Shown here piece by piece: positions 1 through 7,020 of a DNA stretch of 13,513 bases. Under the pieces are notes generated by a model. That model worked only from the letters and a program-made list of their open reading frames with translations. It was not told the origin of the DNA and searched no databases. This stretch comes from Candidatus Woesearchaeota archaeon. Its GTDB lineage: Archaea > Nanobdellota > Nanobdellia > Woesearchaeales > SM23-78. The DNA lies in NCBI GenBank assembly GCA_019322375.1, contig JAHWIP010000077.1, positions 1 to 13,513 on the forward strand. Reading direction: 5' to 3'. How positions within the stretch are numbered: position 1 is the stretch's first letter; the number at the start of each line of letters is the position of its first letter. The position numbers were made by a program, and so were the translations under genes.

Positions 1-449
1 CCTAATAGGGTTAATCTAAAGATAAAGTCTCCTGCATGAGTAATCTTTGGTGAGGAACCTATAGGTGCTAAAATTATAACTTCTTCTTTTTCAGCAATAG
101 GAGCAGCTGCCAGTATGCCAGAAGAACACTGAGGCCCTAAAACTACTTTTATACCATCTGCATATATTAACTTATTCATAGCAGTTACAGCTCTTTGTGG
201 ATTACACTGGTCATCTTCATAAATTATTTCAAGTGGTCTTCCATTTACTCCTCCTTCTCTATTTACTTCTTCTAGTGCTAGTTCAAGGCCTTGACTGATC
301 CAAGTACCTGCATAAGCTGCTGGACCTGTTAGTGGTAAGACAGAAGCAATTCTTATAGGCTCTTCTCTAACTACTTCTCCTGCTGGCATATCTGTGCATG
401 CTGTTAAAAAAATTAATATAGCTATAGCTATTGCTAGGTATATTCTCAT
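1..449 (-). CDS. LivK-type amino-acid receptor lipoprotein R1, partial (3' end beyond window)
   Basis: Extracellular substrate-binding lipoprotein of an ABC transporter, branched-chain amino-acid type (Peripla_BP_6 / LIVBP fold). The visible 149 residues start with a lipoprotein signal ending LTAC (Cys18), then a PAGEVV box at residues 22-27, then the first lobe: PLTGPAAYAG near 39-48, EVNREGGVNG near 61-70, YEDDQC near 77-82 and GPQCSSG near 105-111. Cys82 and Cys108 match in position and spacing the disulfide of E. coli LIVBP; the Ser after Cys108 corresponds to its ligand-binding serine. The ATG at 449 is chosen because CCCCC on the plus strand at 456-460 is a GGGGG ribosome binding site 6 nt upstream. 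The gene is divergent from TrmB1 (ATG at 577). The C-terminal two thirds lie outside the window. Family assignment is firm; the exact ligand cannot be read. Confidence 0.9.
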   Translation of the reverse strand, partial: MRIYLAIAIAILIFLTACTDMPAGEVVREEPIRIASVLPLTGPAAYAGTWISQGLELALEEVNREGGVNGRPLEIIYEDDQCNPQRAVTAMNKLIYADGIKVVLGPQCSSGILAAAPIAEKEEVIILAPIGSSPKITHAGDFIFRLTLL

Positions 450-576
450 TTTTATCCCCCGTTGCAAATTTTACTCGGTTTTTGCTAGAGGGCGAAGGTG
501 ATTATATAAATCTTTGTGGCGATTTTTCCACCTCAAAATAGAAAAATTAATAAATAAGGTAGAATAACTGATAATC
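450..576. promoter_or_regulatory. Divergent promoter and operator of module 1 (R1 / TrmB1)
   Basis: The minus-strand TATA box (TTTATATA, first T at 510) places the R1 start near 480 and gives a leader of about 30 nt carrying GGGGG. The plus-strand TATA-like box TTAATAAA starts at 547, exactly 30 nt before the TrmB1 ATG, so that transcript is probably leaderless. Between them lies an imperfect inverted repeat, TTGTGGCGA (514-522), 5 nt, CCACCTCAA (528-536), six of nine positions symmetric. Its left half matches the TrmB4 half-site TTGTGGTGA at eight of nine positions. The operator role is inferred from position and this similarity. Confidence 0.55.
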
Positions 577-1290
577 ATGAAAGAAGAAATCCTAATAGAA
601 CTAGGCTTGAACCATAATGAAGCAAAAGTCTATCTTGCCCTTATTAAGTTAGGTCCTTCAATGGCAGGAAAAGTAGCAGAAGTCTCAAAAGTGCACAGAA
701 GGACAGTGTATGATGTGCTTGAGAGCCTGATGGACAAAGGATTGGTCTCATTCATAATTAAAGCTAACAGAAAAAGCTTTGAAGCAACCAATCCAAAAAG
801 ACTGATGGAATTATTAAAGGAAAAAGAAAAAGACCTGGACAATTTACTGCCAGAGCTAATAGCTGCACAAAGAGCAAGCAAAGAAGTGCAAACAGCAACT
901 GTTTACAAAGGCAAAAAAGGAGTAAAAAATATTTTTGAAGATGTTCTCAAATACAATAAAAGTCTTGTTTTTGGTAGTAGTGGAAGATTTAAAGAAACTT
1001 TAGGACCATATTTTACTTTATTTCAGAAAAGAAAAAAAGAAAAAGGGAGGGGAACAGAGGCAATTGTTTCTGAAAGAATAAAAGGAACAGATATTCATCT
1101 TAAGACCCCTGGAAAAATAAGATTCCTGCCAAGACAATATGAATCACCAATATCAACCCTTGTTTATGGAAACAAAGTCGCAATTGTTGTATGGACTGAA
1201 GACCCAATAGGATTCCTAATAGAAAGCAAAACTGCTGCAAAGAGCTTTACAAATTACTTCAAAGTGATGTGGGGGATGGCAAAGGAATAA
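577..1290 (+). CDS. TrmB-family transcriptional regulator TrmB1
   Basis: A DNA-binding regulator of the TrmB family (COG1378 type), 237 aa, cytoplasmic. Residues 1-70 form a winged helix: LGLNHNEAKVYLALIKLG at 9-26, recognition helix around 38-52 with HRRT before VYDVLESL, and a wing to about 70. A charged, probably coiled-coil linker covers 74-104. The remainder (105-237) is the effector domain and ends in the family hallmark AAKSFTNYF..MWGMAK. It is divergent from R1 and presumably controls R1 and itself through the inverted repeat at 514-536. The TATA-like box at 547 implies a leaderless message; only a weak AGGT lies at 557-560. The stop lies 7 nt from the convergent stop of R2. By its recognition helix and effector domain it resembles TrmB4 most. 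The ligand is unknown; amino acids are likelier than sugars given its partner. Confidence 0.9.
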   Translation: MKEEILIELGLNHNEAKVYLALIKLGPSMAGKVAEVSKVHRRTVYDVLESLMDKGLVSFIIKANRKSFEATNPKRLMELLKEKEKDLDNLLPELIAAQRASKEVQTATVYKGKKGVKNIFEDVLKYNKSLVFGSSGRFKETLGPYFTLFQKRKKEKGRGTEAIVSERIKGTDIHLKTPGKIRFLPRQYESPISTLVYGNKVAIVVWTEDPIGFLIESKTAAKSFTNYFKVMWGMAKE

Positions 1291-1297
1291 AAATAAT

Positions 1298-2425
1298 TTA
1301 TTCTATATTAACAAACTCTCCATTCTCTATCTTATTGATGTGCTGCTCTCTGTTAGCGTTTCCTTTTTCATCAAAACTAGTTGTTCCTAGCACTCCTTCA
1401 AAGTCTTTTACTTGAAGCAAACCATTTTTTATTTCTTCACTAGTTGTTCCGTGTTCTCTCATTACTTCTGCTACTAATTTAACATTATCATAGCCAATAG
1501 CTGCGTAAAGGATGCCTGGTGATTCTTCTCCATACATGGCTTTGTATTTTTCCTGGAATTCAGTTAGTGCTTGGTTTTCTTTTCCATATTTTATCTGGTA
1601 TGAAAATATCACTCCATTGGCAGCATCTCCTGCTCCATCTATCACATCTTGTATTCCAAAATTATCTGCTCCTATAAACGGGGTTTCTATTCCTAGTTCT
1701 TTTATTTGTTTAAAAAAACTGCCGTCCAGGGTTAACACAACTGCATAGACTGCTTCTGGTTTGTATTGCTGTATCTTAAGAAGTTCTGTCCTGTAATCAT
1801 TTGATTCCAATGAATGAACCATAACTACAACTATTTCTCCTCCTAACTTGATAAACTCATCCCTAAATGTTGTTGCTAGTATCTGTGCTGAATCATCCAG
1901 CTCATATAGAACAGCAACTTTTCTTAATCCCATTTCATTATAAGCATAATCAGCCATTTTTATTGCTCCGTCTTCTAGCAAGAACCCGTTTGAAAAAACA
2001 TATTCTCCTGCTTCTTTTATGTCTTCACTTGAATCAAGAGTTCCTATTATCGGCAGTTTGTTGTTGTTTGCCATTGGTGTTACTGGAAGGATTGATGTGC
2101 TGCACAAAGGGCCTATTATCACAGGCACTTCATCAAAAGTTGCTAGTTTTTGAAAAGCATTCAGGGCTGGCTTTGGAAAGCACTGCCCGTCTTCATATAT
2201 TATTTTTAGCTCTTTTTCATTTATCCCGCCTTCTTGATTAATTTCAGCAAGTGCTACCTCTGTTCCTCTTACCATTTCCTGGCCTACAAAGGTTGCAAAG
2301 CCTGTCAATGGCCCTATGAAGCCTATCTCTATTTCTTGTTCCTGCACTACTTGTCCTGTGGGTGTGCAGGCTGTTATGACTAATATTAATATACTTATCA
2401 GTACTATGATGTTTATTGATTTCAT
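1298..2425 (-). CDS. LivK-type amino-acid receptor lipoprotein R2
   Basis: A complete 375-aa substrate-binding lipoprotein (Peripla_BP_6 / LIVBP-like), anchored outside the cell and expected to deliver a ligand to a Liv-type permease. The signal peptide ends ITAC (Cys20), followed by TPTGQVV at 21-27. First-lobe landmarks are GPLTG near 38-42, EINQEGGINE near 61-70, YEDGQC (Cys82) and GPLCSTS (Cys108); the two cysteines match the LIVBP disulfide. The segment LDSSED stands where LIVBP places its second backbone-binding loop. The C-terminal FDEKGNANREQHINKIENGEFV is typical of the family. A TTG at 2440 would add five residues, but it lies inside the ribosome binding site (CCCCC on plus at 2434-2438), so the ATG at 2425 is preferred. 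The gene is divergent from TrmB2. It is the only receptor with a visible 3' end that lacks the conserved 3' box and hairpin. Confidence 0.92.
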   Translation of the reverse strand: MKSINIIVLISILILVITACTPTGQVVQEQEIEIGFIGPLTGFATFVGQEMVRGTEVALAEINQEGGINEKELKIIYEDGQCFPKPALNAFQKLATFDEVPVIIGPLCSTSILPVTPMANNNKLPIIGTLDSSEDIKEAGEYVFSNGFLLEDGAIKMADYAYNEMGLRKVAVLYELDDSAQILATTFRDEFIKLGGEIVVVMVHSLESNDYRTELLKIQQYKPEAVYAVVLTLDGSFFKQIKELGIETPFIGADNFGIQDVIDGAGDAANGVIFSYQIKYGKENQALTEFQEKYKAMYGEESPGILYAAIGYDNVKLVAEVMREHGTTSEEIKNGLLQVKDFEGVLGTTSFDEKGNANREQHINKIENGEFVNIE

Positions 2426-2536
2426 TATAACAACCCCCAAGTTCTTTTTACAACTAAGAAGTGACTATACTATATAAACTTAATTCGTACTAAAAAGGAC
2501 GAAATATTTAAATAAGCTGCTTGGTTACTAAAAGCT
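2426..2536. promoter_or_regulatory. Divergent promoter and operator of module 2 (R2 / TrmB2)
   Basis: The minus-strand TATA box TTTATATA (first T at 2478) predicts a 23-nt leader for R2, containing GGGGG 8 nt before its ATG. The plus-strand TATA box TTTAAATA spans 2507-2514 and starts exactly 30 nt before the TrmB2 ATG at 2537. Between them is the inverted repeat TTCGT (2484-2488), 10 nt, ACGAA (2499-2503), directly abutting the TrmB2 TATA region. Placed upstream of both TATA boxes, it could serve as a shared activator site or as a repressor site for both promoters. The function is inferred. Confidence 0.62.
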
Positions 2537-3286
2537 ATGGAAACCAAGTACACAGAACAATTCAAGGATTTAGGATTCACAGACAATGAAATAAGAATAT
2601 ATCTAACCCTGCTAAGAACAGGGGAAATGAATGCTTACGGAGTGTCAGAAAAAACAGGCCTGCACAGAGGGTATGTGTATGATGCCCTGAAAAGAATGCA
2701 GGAAAAAAACATTGTAACCATAACTCACAAAGGAAAAAAGAAATTCTTCAGAGCAATAAAACCAGACCAGTTATTTGAGTTAATGCAGGTAAAACTAGAA
2801 AATCTCAGAGACATAGTACCAGATCTGAATAAACAAGTAGCAACAGAAAAAGAAGACACAGAAGTAGGCATATACACAGGAAAAGATGCATTTAAAACAA
2901 TGGTAGTACACGTATTAGAATCAAGAAAAGCACCAGAAAAAGAGCCCTTGCTAGGAGTAGGAATAAATGAAGCAGAATTTGAAGAAAAAATACCAATAAT
3001 AGCTCAAAAATACTTTAACATGATAAAAGAAAAAGGCCTGCATGACAAATTAATAATACAAACAGGAACAAAGCCATATCCACAAGCAAAAAACACAGAA
3101 TACAGAAGCCTGCCATATGAATATGTTTCATCATCAGCAATAGCAGTATGGTCAGACAGAGTCGCAATATTAACCTCAGGAACCCCAACCACCTATATCT
3201 CAATCAAAAACCAGAAAATAGCAGACACATTTAGAAAGCAACTAACACCCCTCTGGAAGATGGCAAAGCATGTTAAGAAGACATGA
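2537..3286 (+). CDS. TrmB-family transcriptional regulator TrmB2
   Basis: A TrmB-type regulator of 249 aa. The winged helix occupies about residues 8-75: LGFTDNEIRIYLTLLRTG at 12-29, recognition helix around 41-54 with HRGY before VYDALKRM, and a basic wing (KGKKKFF) near 65-71. A helical linker follows to about 105; the effector domain is 108-249, with LLGVGINE, LPYEYVSSSAIAVW and the terminal KIADTFRKQLTPLWKMAK motif. Effector-domain layout groups it with TrmB3 and TrmB5. It is divergent from R2 and most likely controls it through the TTCGT/ACGAA repeat at 2484-2503. The first Met lies 30 nt after the start of TTTAAATA, so no leader and no ribosome binding site are expected, and none is seen. 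The 3' end faces R3 and is followed by that gene's terminator hairpin. Confidence 0.92.
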   Translation: METKYTEQFKDLGFTDNEIRIYLTLLRTGEMNAYGVSEKTGLHRGYVYDALKRMQEKNIVTITHKGKKKFFRAIKPDQLFELMQVKLENLRDIVPDLNKQVATEKEDTEVGIYTGKDAFKTMVVHVLESRKAPEKEPLLGVGINEAEFEEKIPIIAQKYFNMIKEKGLHDKLIIQTGTKPYPQAKNTEYRSLPYEYVSSSAIAVWSDRVAILTSGTPTTYISIKNQKIADTFRKQLTPLWKMAKHVKKT

Positions 3287-3287
3287 A

Positions 3288-3335
3288 ATAAATAAAAGCC
3301 AGGGACTAAAAACAGCCCTTGGTAGGTTGAGACAA
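3288..3335 (-). terminator. 3' element of R3: conserved box, hairpin, T-rich run
   Basis: Read on the minus strand directly after the R3 stop, TTGTCTCAACCTA (3335-3323) is followed by a stem (CCAAGGG pairing with CCCTGG, one bulge; arms 3322-3316 and 3304-3299) and then TTTTATTTATTT running into the end of TrmB2. The T-rich side identifies it as a terminator for R3 rather than for TrmB2. The TCTCAACCT box is repeated after R4 and R5. Confidence 0.6.
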
Positions 3336-4478
3336 TTATATTTCAACAAAATTCTTTCCTTCTATCCTAAAAATACTTTCTTTTACAGAACGAACAATTC
3401 CATCTCCACTCATAGTAAGTGTTCCTGAGAGGCCTTTAAAATCTTTCACTCTGTATAACTGGTTCTTGATGGCATCTGTGCTTAAATCACTTTTACTCAT
3501 AGCACTGGCAAGCACATGCAATGCATCATAACCAATTGCTGAAAATAATATTTCATGAGGTTCTTCTCCATGAATAGCTTTGTATCTGGATAAGAAACTC
3601 TTGTATTCAGGTGAGTTTGGCGGGTTCCAAAAAGTAAAATATGCTCCTTGCTCTGCACCGCCAGCATTATCCCTAAAGTTCTGGCTGCTAAACATATCAG
3701 AACCCACAAAAGTGAAGTCAAAACCTATTTCTTCTGCTTGTCTTAAGAGAAAGCCAGACTCATCATAGCCAAGAACTATTAGTGTGTCCACGTCTGCATA
3801 ATCTGCTTTTAACAGTATTGATCTGAAGTCTGTAGTTGAAAAATCAAATTCTTCATCAACAAGAATTTCTCCTCCAAGTTCTTCATATCTTGGCATAAAA
3901 CCTTCTCTTACAAGTGCCATAAAAGCATCTTCTATGTTGTATGCAAGTCCAACTTCTGTTTCACCCAGTTCTTTATACACAAAATCAGCTATTGTTATTC
4001 CTATTCCTTCATCATAGATTCCTATTGCAAAAGAGTATTCTCCCATGTCAGCTATTTCTTCACTAGTGTCAAGGCTGTCAATTATTAAGAATTTGTCTCT
4101 GTCTGCAAACTCAGCAACAGTCACATAAGTTGTGTATAGAGGAAGCATTACAGCGTTAACTTCATCAACATCTTTTAGTTTTCTATAAGCATTAACCGCA
4201 TCAACATTCATGCCTTGATCATCTTCACTGATTAATTCAATTTGTTTTCCATTAATTCCTCCATAAGAATTGATTTCATTAACAGCCACTTGTATTCCTT
4301 TTAAGTTATTTATTCCTAATGCAGCCATTTCTCCTGTCAATGGCCCTATGAAGCCTATCTTTATTGGTTCTTCTTCAAGTTGTGCTTGTTGCACTGCTTT
4401 TCCTGTGGGTGTTGTCATGCATCCTCCTAAACCTATTACTAAGAGAACAAGCAAAATTATAGTTATTGTCTGTTTCAT
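3336..4478 (-). CDS. LivK-type receptor lipoprotein R3, diverged binding site
   Basis: A 380-aa substrate-binding lipoprotein of the LIVBP-like family. The signal ends GLGGC (Cys20), then MTTPTGKAV at 21-29, then IGFIGPLTGEMAALG and the EINSYGGINGKQIELISEDDQ segment of the first lobe. It departs from its paralogues at the ligand loop: LPLYTTYV replaces the GPxCSx motif, and both cysteines of the LIVBP disulfide are missing (DDQGM instead of DDQC). The second loop reads LDTSEEIADMG. Loss of both cysteines together argues for adaptation rather than decay; the reading frame is intact and of normal length. The ATG at 4478 is preferred over a TTG at 4493 because GGGGG (plus 4487-4491) sits 8 nt upstream. 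The leader around the start (TTTGGGGGATGATAATATG) is nearly identical to that of R6. Divergent from TrmB3. Confidence 0.9.
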   Translation of the reverse strand: MKQTITIILLVLLVIGLGGCMTTPTGKAVQQAQLEEEPIKIGFIGPLTGEMAALGINNLKGIQVAVNEINSYGGINGKQIELISEDDQGMNVDAVNAYRKLKDVDEVNAVMLPLYTTYVTVAEFADRDKFLIIDSLDTSEEIADMGEYSFAIGIYDEGIGITIADFVYKELGETEVGLAYNIEDAFMALVREGFMPRYEELGGEILVDEEFDFSTTDFRSILLKADYADVDTLIVLGYDESGFLLRQAEEIGFDFTFVGSDMFSSQNFRDNAGGAEQGAYFTFWNPPNSPEYKSFLSRYKAIHGEEPHEILFSAIGYDALHVLASAMSKSDLSTDAIKNQLYRVKDFKGLSGTLTMSGDGIVRSVKESIFRIEGKNFVEI

Positions 4479-4597
4479 ATTATCATCCCCCAAATTAGTT
4501 ATTGTATAAGAATAAAATGGCTTAAATAAAAAGATTTGTCGTCAACTTTACGACGTCTATAGTAAGATTTAAATACACAGTAAACAATACAGCTAAT
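4479..4597. promoter_or_regulatory. Divergent promoter and operator of module 3 (R3 / TrmB3)
   Basis: The minus-strand TATA-like box TTTATTTAA (first T at 4530) predicts a leader of about 22 nt for R3. The plus-strand TTTAAATA at 4568-4575 starts exactly 30 nt before the TrmB3 ATG. Between them lies the inverted repeat GTCGT (4538-4542), 7 nt, ACGAC (4550-4554). The core TCGT is shared with the module 2 operator, matching the similar recognition helices of TrmB2 and TrmB3. The operator role is inferred. Confidence 0.62.
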
Positions 4598-5332
4598 ATG
4601 GAAGCATTAAAACAACTGGGCCTGAATGATAATGAGATAAAAATATACGTCACCCTTCTAAAAATAGGACTAAGCACTGCATCAACAATTTCAGAGAAAA
4701 CCGGGTTATATAGACCCTATGTATATGATACCCTGGAAAAACTAATGGATAAGGGCCTAGTGAGTTATGTTATAAAAGACAACAAAAAACACTTTCAAGC
4801 AGACCACCCTAAAAAATTAATAGAGAACCTAAAGGAAAAAGAAGAAGATATAAAGAAAATACTGCCTACCTTGATAAGTTTTACAAAGTTGCCGAGAGAA
4901 GAAACCAAGGTAGAGATATTCAAAGGAAAACAAATAATAAAAATAGTTTTTAAAGATATTATAAGAGAGTTAAGCGGAACAAAAGGAGAAAACCTAGTTA
5001 TAGGGGTGAGTGAAAGAAGATATACTAAACAAGACCCAATAGTCTTTAAACAATTCCTAAACCAACTAGAAAAACATAACATCAAAGAAAAAGTTATAAT
5101 CAAACAAGGCGACAAGTTCATGCCAGGAGGAAAAAACACAACCTACAAATGGCTAGCAGAAGAATACTTTAGCCCAGCAACAGTAAACACCTATGGCAAT
5201 AAAGTAGCAATAACAGTGTGGGGAACACCAAATCACATGATAATGATAGATAGCAAACAAGTAGCTGAAAGCTATAGAAAGCAGTTCTATGCATTATGGA
5301 AGCTAGCAAGACTAGTGAAAAAGAAAAGCTGA
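4598..5332 (+). CDS. TrmB-family transcriptional regulator TrmB3
   Basis: A TrmB-type regulator of 244 aa. The winged helix covers residues 1-72: LGLNDNEIKIYVTLLKIG at 7-24, recognition helix near 36-49 with YRPY before VYDTLEKL, wing KDNKKHFQA at 60-68. Residues 73-98 form a charged helical linker. The effector domain (about 103-244) contains LVIGVSERRY, the WLAEEYFSPATVNTYGNKVAITVWGTP stretch and the terminal QVAESYRKQFYALWKLAR motif. It is closest to TrmB2 in both domains. Divergent from R3, with a predicted operator at 4538-4554 and a leaderless start set by TTTAAATA at 4568. Its last codons and stop form part of the terminator stem of the convergent gene R4, so the two 3' ends share sequence. 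Confidence 0.92.
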   Translation: MEALKQLGLNDNEIKIYVTLLKIGLSTASTISEKTGLYRPYVYDTLEKLMDKGLVSYVIKDNKKHFQADHPKKLIENLKEKEEDIKKILPTLISFTKLPREETKVEIFKGKQIIKIVFKDIIRELSGTKGENLVIGVSERRYTKQDPIVFKQFLNQLEKHNIKEKVIIKQGDKFMPGGKNTTYKWLAEEYFSPATVNTYGNKVAITVWGTPNHMIMIDSKQVAESYRKQFYALWKLARLVKKKS

Positions 5333-5366
5333 GAAGAAAAACCTCCTCAGCTAAAGGTTGAGATAA
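5315..5366 (-). terminator. 3' element of R4: conserved box, hairpin, T-rich run
   Basis: On the minus strand after the R4 stop: TTATCTCAACCTTT (5366-5353), then a perfect 7-bp stem AGCTGAG/CTCAGCT (arms 5352-5346 and 5333-5327), then TTTCTTTTTC. The distal arm overlaps the TrmB3 stop codon (5330-5332). T-richness on the minus side marks it as the R4 terminator. Confidence 0.65.
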
Positions 5367-6494
5367 TTAATACAGAACAAACTCTCCATTTCTGACTGTT
5401 TTTATTGCTATTGGCTTTATCACATCACCATTTTCATCAAAAGAAGTTGTACCGGTTACTCCAGGATATTCTTTCAAATTGTAGAGCTCATTCTTTACGC
5501 AATCTGTGTCTTCATCACATTTATCCATGGTTAATGTAAGAATATACAATGCATCATAAGAACTAGCTGCTGAAAATTCTGGCTCTTCACCATATCTTTC
5601 CTTGTAGTTGTTAACAAAATCTTTAATTTTAGAATCAGGACTTTGTGCATCAAAATAAGGATAGGTATAAATGGTTCCTTCTACAGAGTCTCCTGCTATT
5701 TCAAAGATTTCATCTGCCTGAAAAGCTGATGTGCTTAGGAACTGAATATCTATTCCTAGCTCATTAGTCTGTTTTATAATTAGACCTATATCTTCATAAA
5801 ACCCAGGTATGTAAAGGGCTTCTGGCTCTGCTTTTTTTATTTTTAATAGGGATGTTCTGAAATTCTTTTCTCTTTTTTCATAGCCCTCGTCTGTCAATAT
5901 TTCTCCTCCTAGTTGTTCTAAGCGTTCCTTAAAAGCATCACCATAACTGATTCCTGTTTCACTGTTAATATAAAGCACAGATACTTCTTTAATACCTAAT
6001 TCATCATGTACAAATTCTGCTAGTAATTCCCCGCTAAAGGCACTGCTCTCTCTATTTCTAAATACATAGTCTCCTGCCTGAGTTATCTCTGATGATGAAG
6101 ATATAGGAACAAAAAAGATTACTTTATTCTGTTCTGCTATTGGTGCAGCTGCTAGGGTTGCTGTAGAACAAACCTCTCCGATTAATATCTTTACACCATC
6201 AACATTAATTAATTTATGAGTTGCTGTTGCTGATATTTTAGGATCACACTGAGTGTCTTCATAAATCAATTTTATTTTCCTATCATTAACCCCTCCTTTG
6301 TTATTGATTTCTTGCATTGCCATGTTCAGTCCATCTCTTACCTGCAAGCCCCAGTAGCTTCCTTTACTTGTTAAAGGAGTTATCACCCCTATCTCTATGG
6401 GTTCTTTGGGTGCTTCTCTGACTATTTTTCCTGTGGGGGTGCATCCTACTAAAAACACAGTTATCATGATTAATGCAATGATGTTTTTGTTCAT
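5367..6494 (-). CDS. LivK-type amino-acid receptor lipoprotein R4
   Basis: A 375-aa substrate-binding lipoprotein (Peripla_BP_6 / LIVBP-like). The signal ends FLVGC (Cys18), followed by TPTGKIV at 19-25. Landmarks are VITPLTSKGSYWG, EINNKGGVNDRK, YEDTQC (Cys83), GEVCSTA (Cys109; the pair matches the LIVBP disulfide) and PISSSSEITQAGDYVFR. The second lobe carries an unusual extra pair, CDEDTDC, near the C-terminus, which could be a small disulfide loop. The start is taken at 6494 because ATGA overlaps the stop of the upstream 143-aa gene, giving a standard short signal peptide; an in-frame ATG at 6527 would add eleven polar residues and is less likely. Unlike the other receptors it has no GGGGG ribosome binding site and probably depends on translational coupling. 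It is second in a two-gene operon divergent from TrmB4. Confidence 0.9.
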   Translation of the reverse strand: MNKNIIALIMITVFLVGCTPTGKIVREAPKEPIEIGVITPLTSKGSYWGLQVRDGLNMAMQEINNKGGVNDRKIKLIYEDTQCDPKISATATHKLINVDGVKILIGEVCSTATLAAAPIAEQNKVIFFVPISSSSEITQAGDYVFRNRESSAFSGELLAEFVHDELGIKEVSVLYINSETGISYGDAFKERLEQLGGEILTDEGYEKREKNFRTSLLKIKKAEPEALYIPGFYEDIGLIIKQTNELGIDIQFLSTSAFQADEIFEIAGDSVEGTIYTYPYFDAQSPDSKIKDFVNNYKERYGEEPEFSAASSYDALYILTLTMDKCDEDTDCVKNELYNLKEYPGVTGTTSFDENGDVIKPIAIKTVRNGEFVLY

Positions 6495-6922
6495 TTTCTC
6501 TGAAAATGTTCCTTTATTATTTCGCATTCATTTCCGTAGTCTTTAAGTTCGTGATAGACGTGAAGAGATATTATCTTAAAAATCAGTTCTTCATTAAGGT
6601 CTCCGAGTTTGCTTAACCATGTAACCTTCTCTTCTTCAAGATTAATAGGCTTAAATTTAACTCCAAGCTCACCCGGCTGCCTTCCCATTCTGTAAACATT
6701 TCCATTTCTTAGTGCTATACTGTAGTAACAGAACGGTAAATATTTGATTTCTTTTGTGTATCTTTCTATAATTGGATCTGATGCTATCTCTTTTAACATA
6801 GCATATGTTTGTTGGGCTTTAGTGTACTCTCTTCTCCATTCCTGTTTATCTTTTTTTCTTTGTTTATCTTTTTGTTCAATTTCCTTCCTAATAGTGGTTT
6901 CAAGATCTTCTGGTATTTTCAT
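6491..6922 (-). CDS. Unrecognised 143-aa protein, coupled to receptor R4
   Basis: I do not recognise this protein. It has no signal peptide or membrane segment and is probably cytoplasmic. Residues 7-46 are very rich in K, R, E and Q and look like a helical, possibly coiled-coil, arm (IRKEIEQKDKQRKKDKQEWR). Residues 58-143 look like a compact mixed fold, with LPFCYYSIALRNGNVYRMG and a C-terminal helical part around EELIFKIISLHVYHEL. Its stop overlaps the R4 start by four bases (ATGA), so the two are co-transcribed and translationally coupled. It is the only extra gene inserted between a receptor and its regulator in this array. The TATA-like TATTAATTAA (6962-6953, minus) puts its start close to the ATG; GGTGATG upstream is too distant for a clear ribosome binding site. 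A function linked to ligand 4 is only a guess from position. Confidence 0.75.
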   Translation of the reverse strand: MKIPEDLETTIRKEIEQKDKQRKKDKQEWRREYTKAQQTYAMLKEIASDPIIERYTKEIKYLPFCYYSIALRNGNVYRMGRQPGELGVKFKPINLEEEKVTWLSKLGDLNEELIFKIISLHVYHELKDYGNECEIIKEHFQRK

Positions 6923-7020
6923 TTTTAACTCATCAGAGGCATCACCAAACCATTAATTAATATTTGGGGTGAAGGCTTATCACCACAACTTTTATATATC
7001 TAATATTATTCTCTATTAAC
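6923..7020. promoter_or_regulatory. Divergent promoter and operator of module 4
   Basis: Inverted repeat TTGGGGTGA (6964-6972), 7 nt, TCACCACAA (6980-6988): eight of nine positions are symmetric. It lies immediately upstream of the TrmB4 TATA box TTTATATA (6991-6998), which starts exactly 30 nt before the ATG at 7021. On the minus strand TATTAATTAA (6962-6953) could serve the 143-aa gene and R4. The half-site TTGnGGTGA resembles the module 1 site, in line with the near-identical recognition helices of TrmB1 (HRRT) and TrmB4 (HRRA). Confidence 0.68.

Noticed and set aside
496..534. AGGTG (496-500) and CACCT (530-534) as an inverted repeat
   Set aside because: The arms are 29 bp apart and straddle the R1 TATA box; the 514-536 repeat fits the geometry of the other modules better.
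1867..2241. 124-aa plus-strand frame antisense to R2
   Set aside because: Leu/His-rich composition typical of an antisense shadow, no ribosome binding site or TATA, and R2 is clearly the coding strand.
2426..2440. TTG upstream starts for R2 (2440), R3 (4493) and R6 (11430)
   Set aside because: The TTG codons overlap the GGGGG ribosome binding sites, and the added residues (MGVVI, MGDDN) would spoil a normal signal-peptide start; the downstream ATG is preferred.
4795..5139. 114-aa minus-strand frame within TrmB3
   Set aside because: Shadow of TrmB3; its Phe/Ser/Leu-rich, membrane-like look arises from the antisense of Lys/Glu codons.
6495..6527. In-frame ATG at 6527 as the R4 start
   Set aside because: It adds a polar, acidic extension before the signal peptide; the ATGA overlap at 6494 gives a standard lipoprotein signal.
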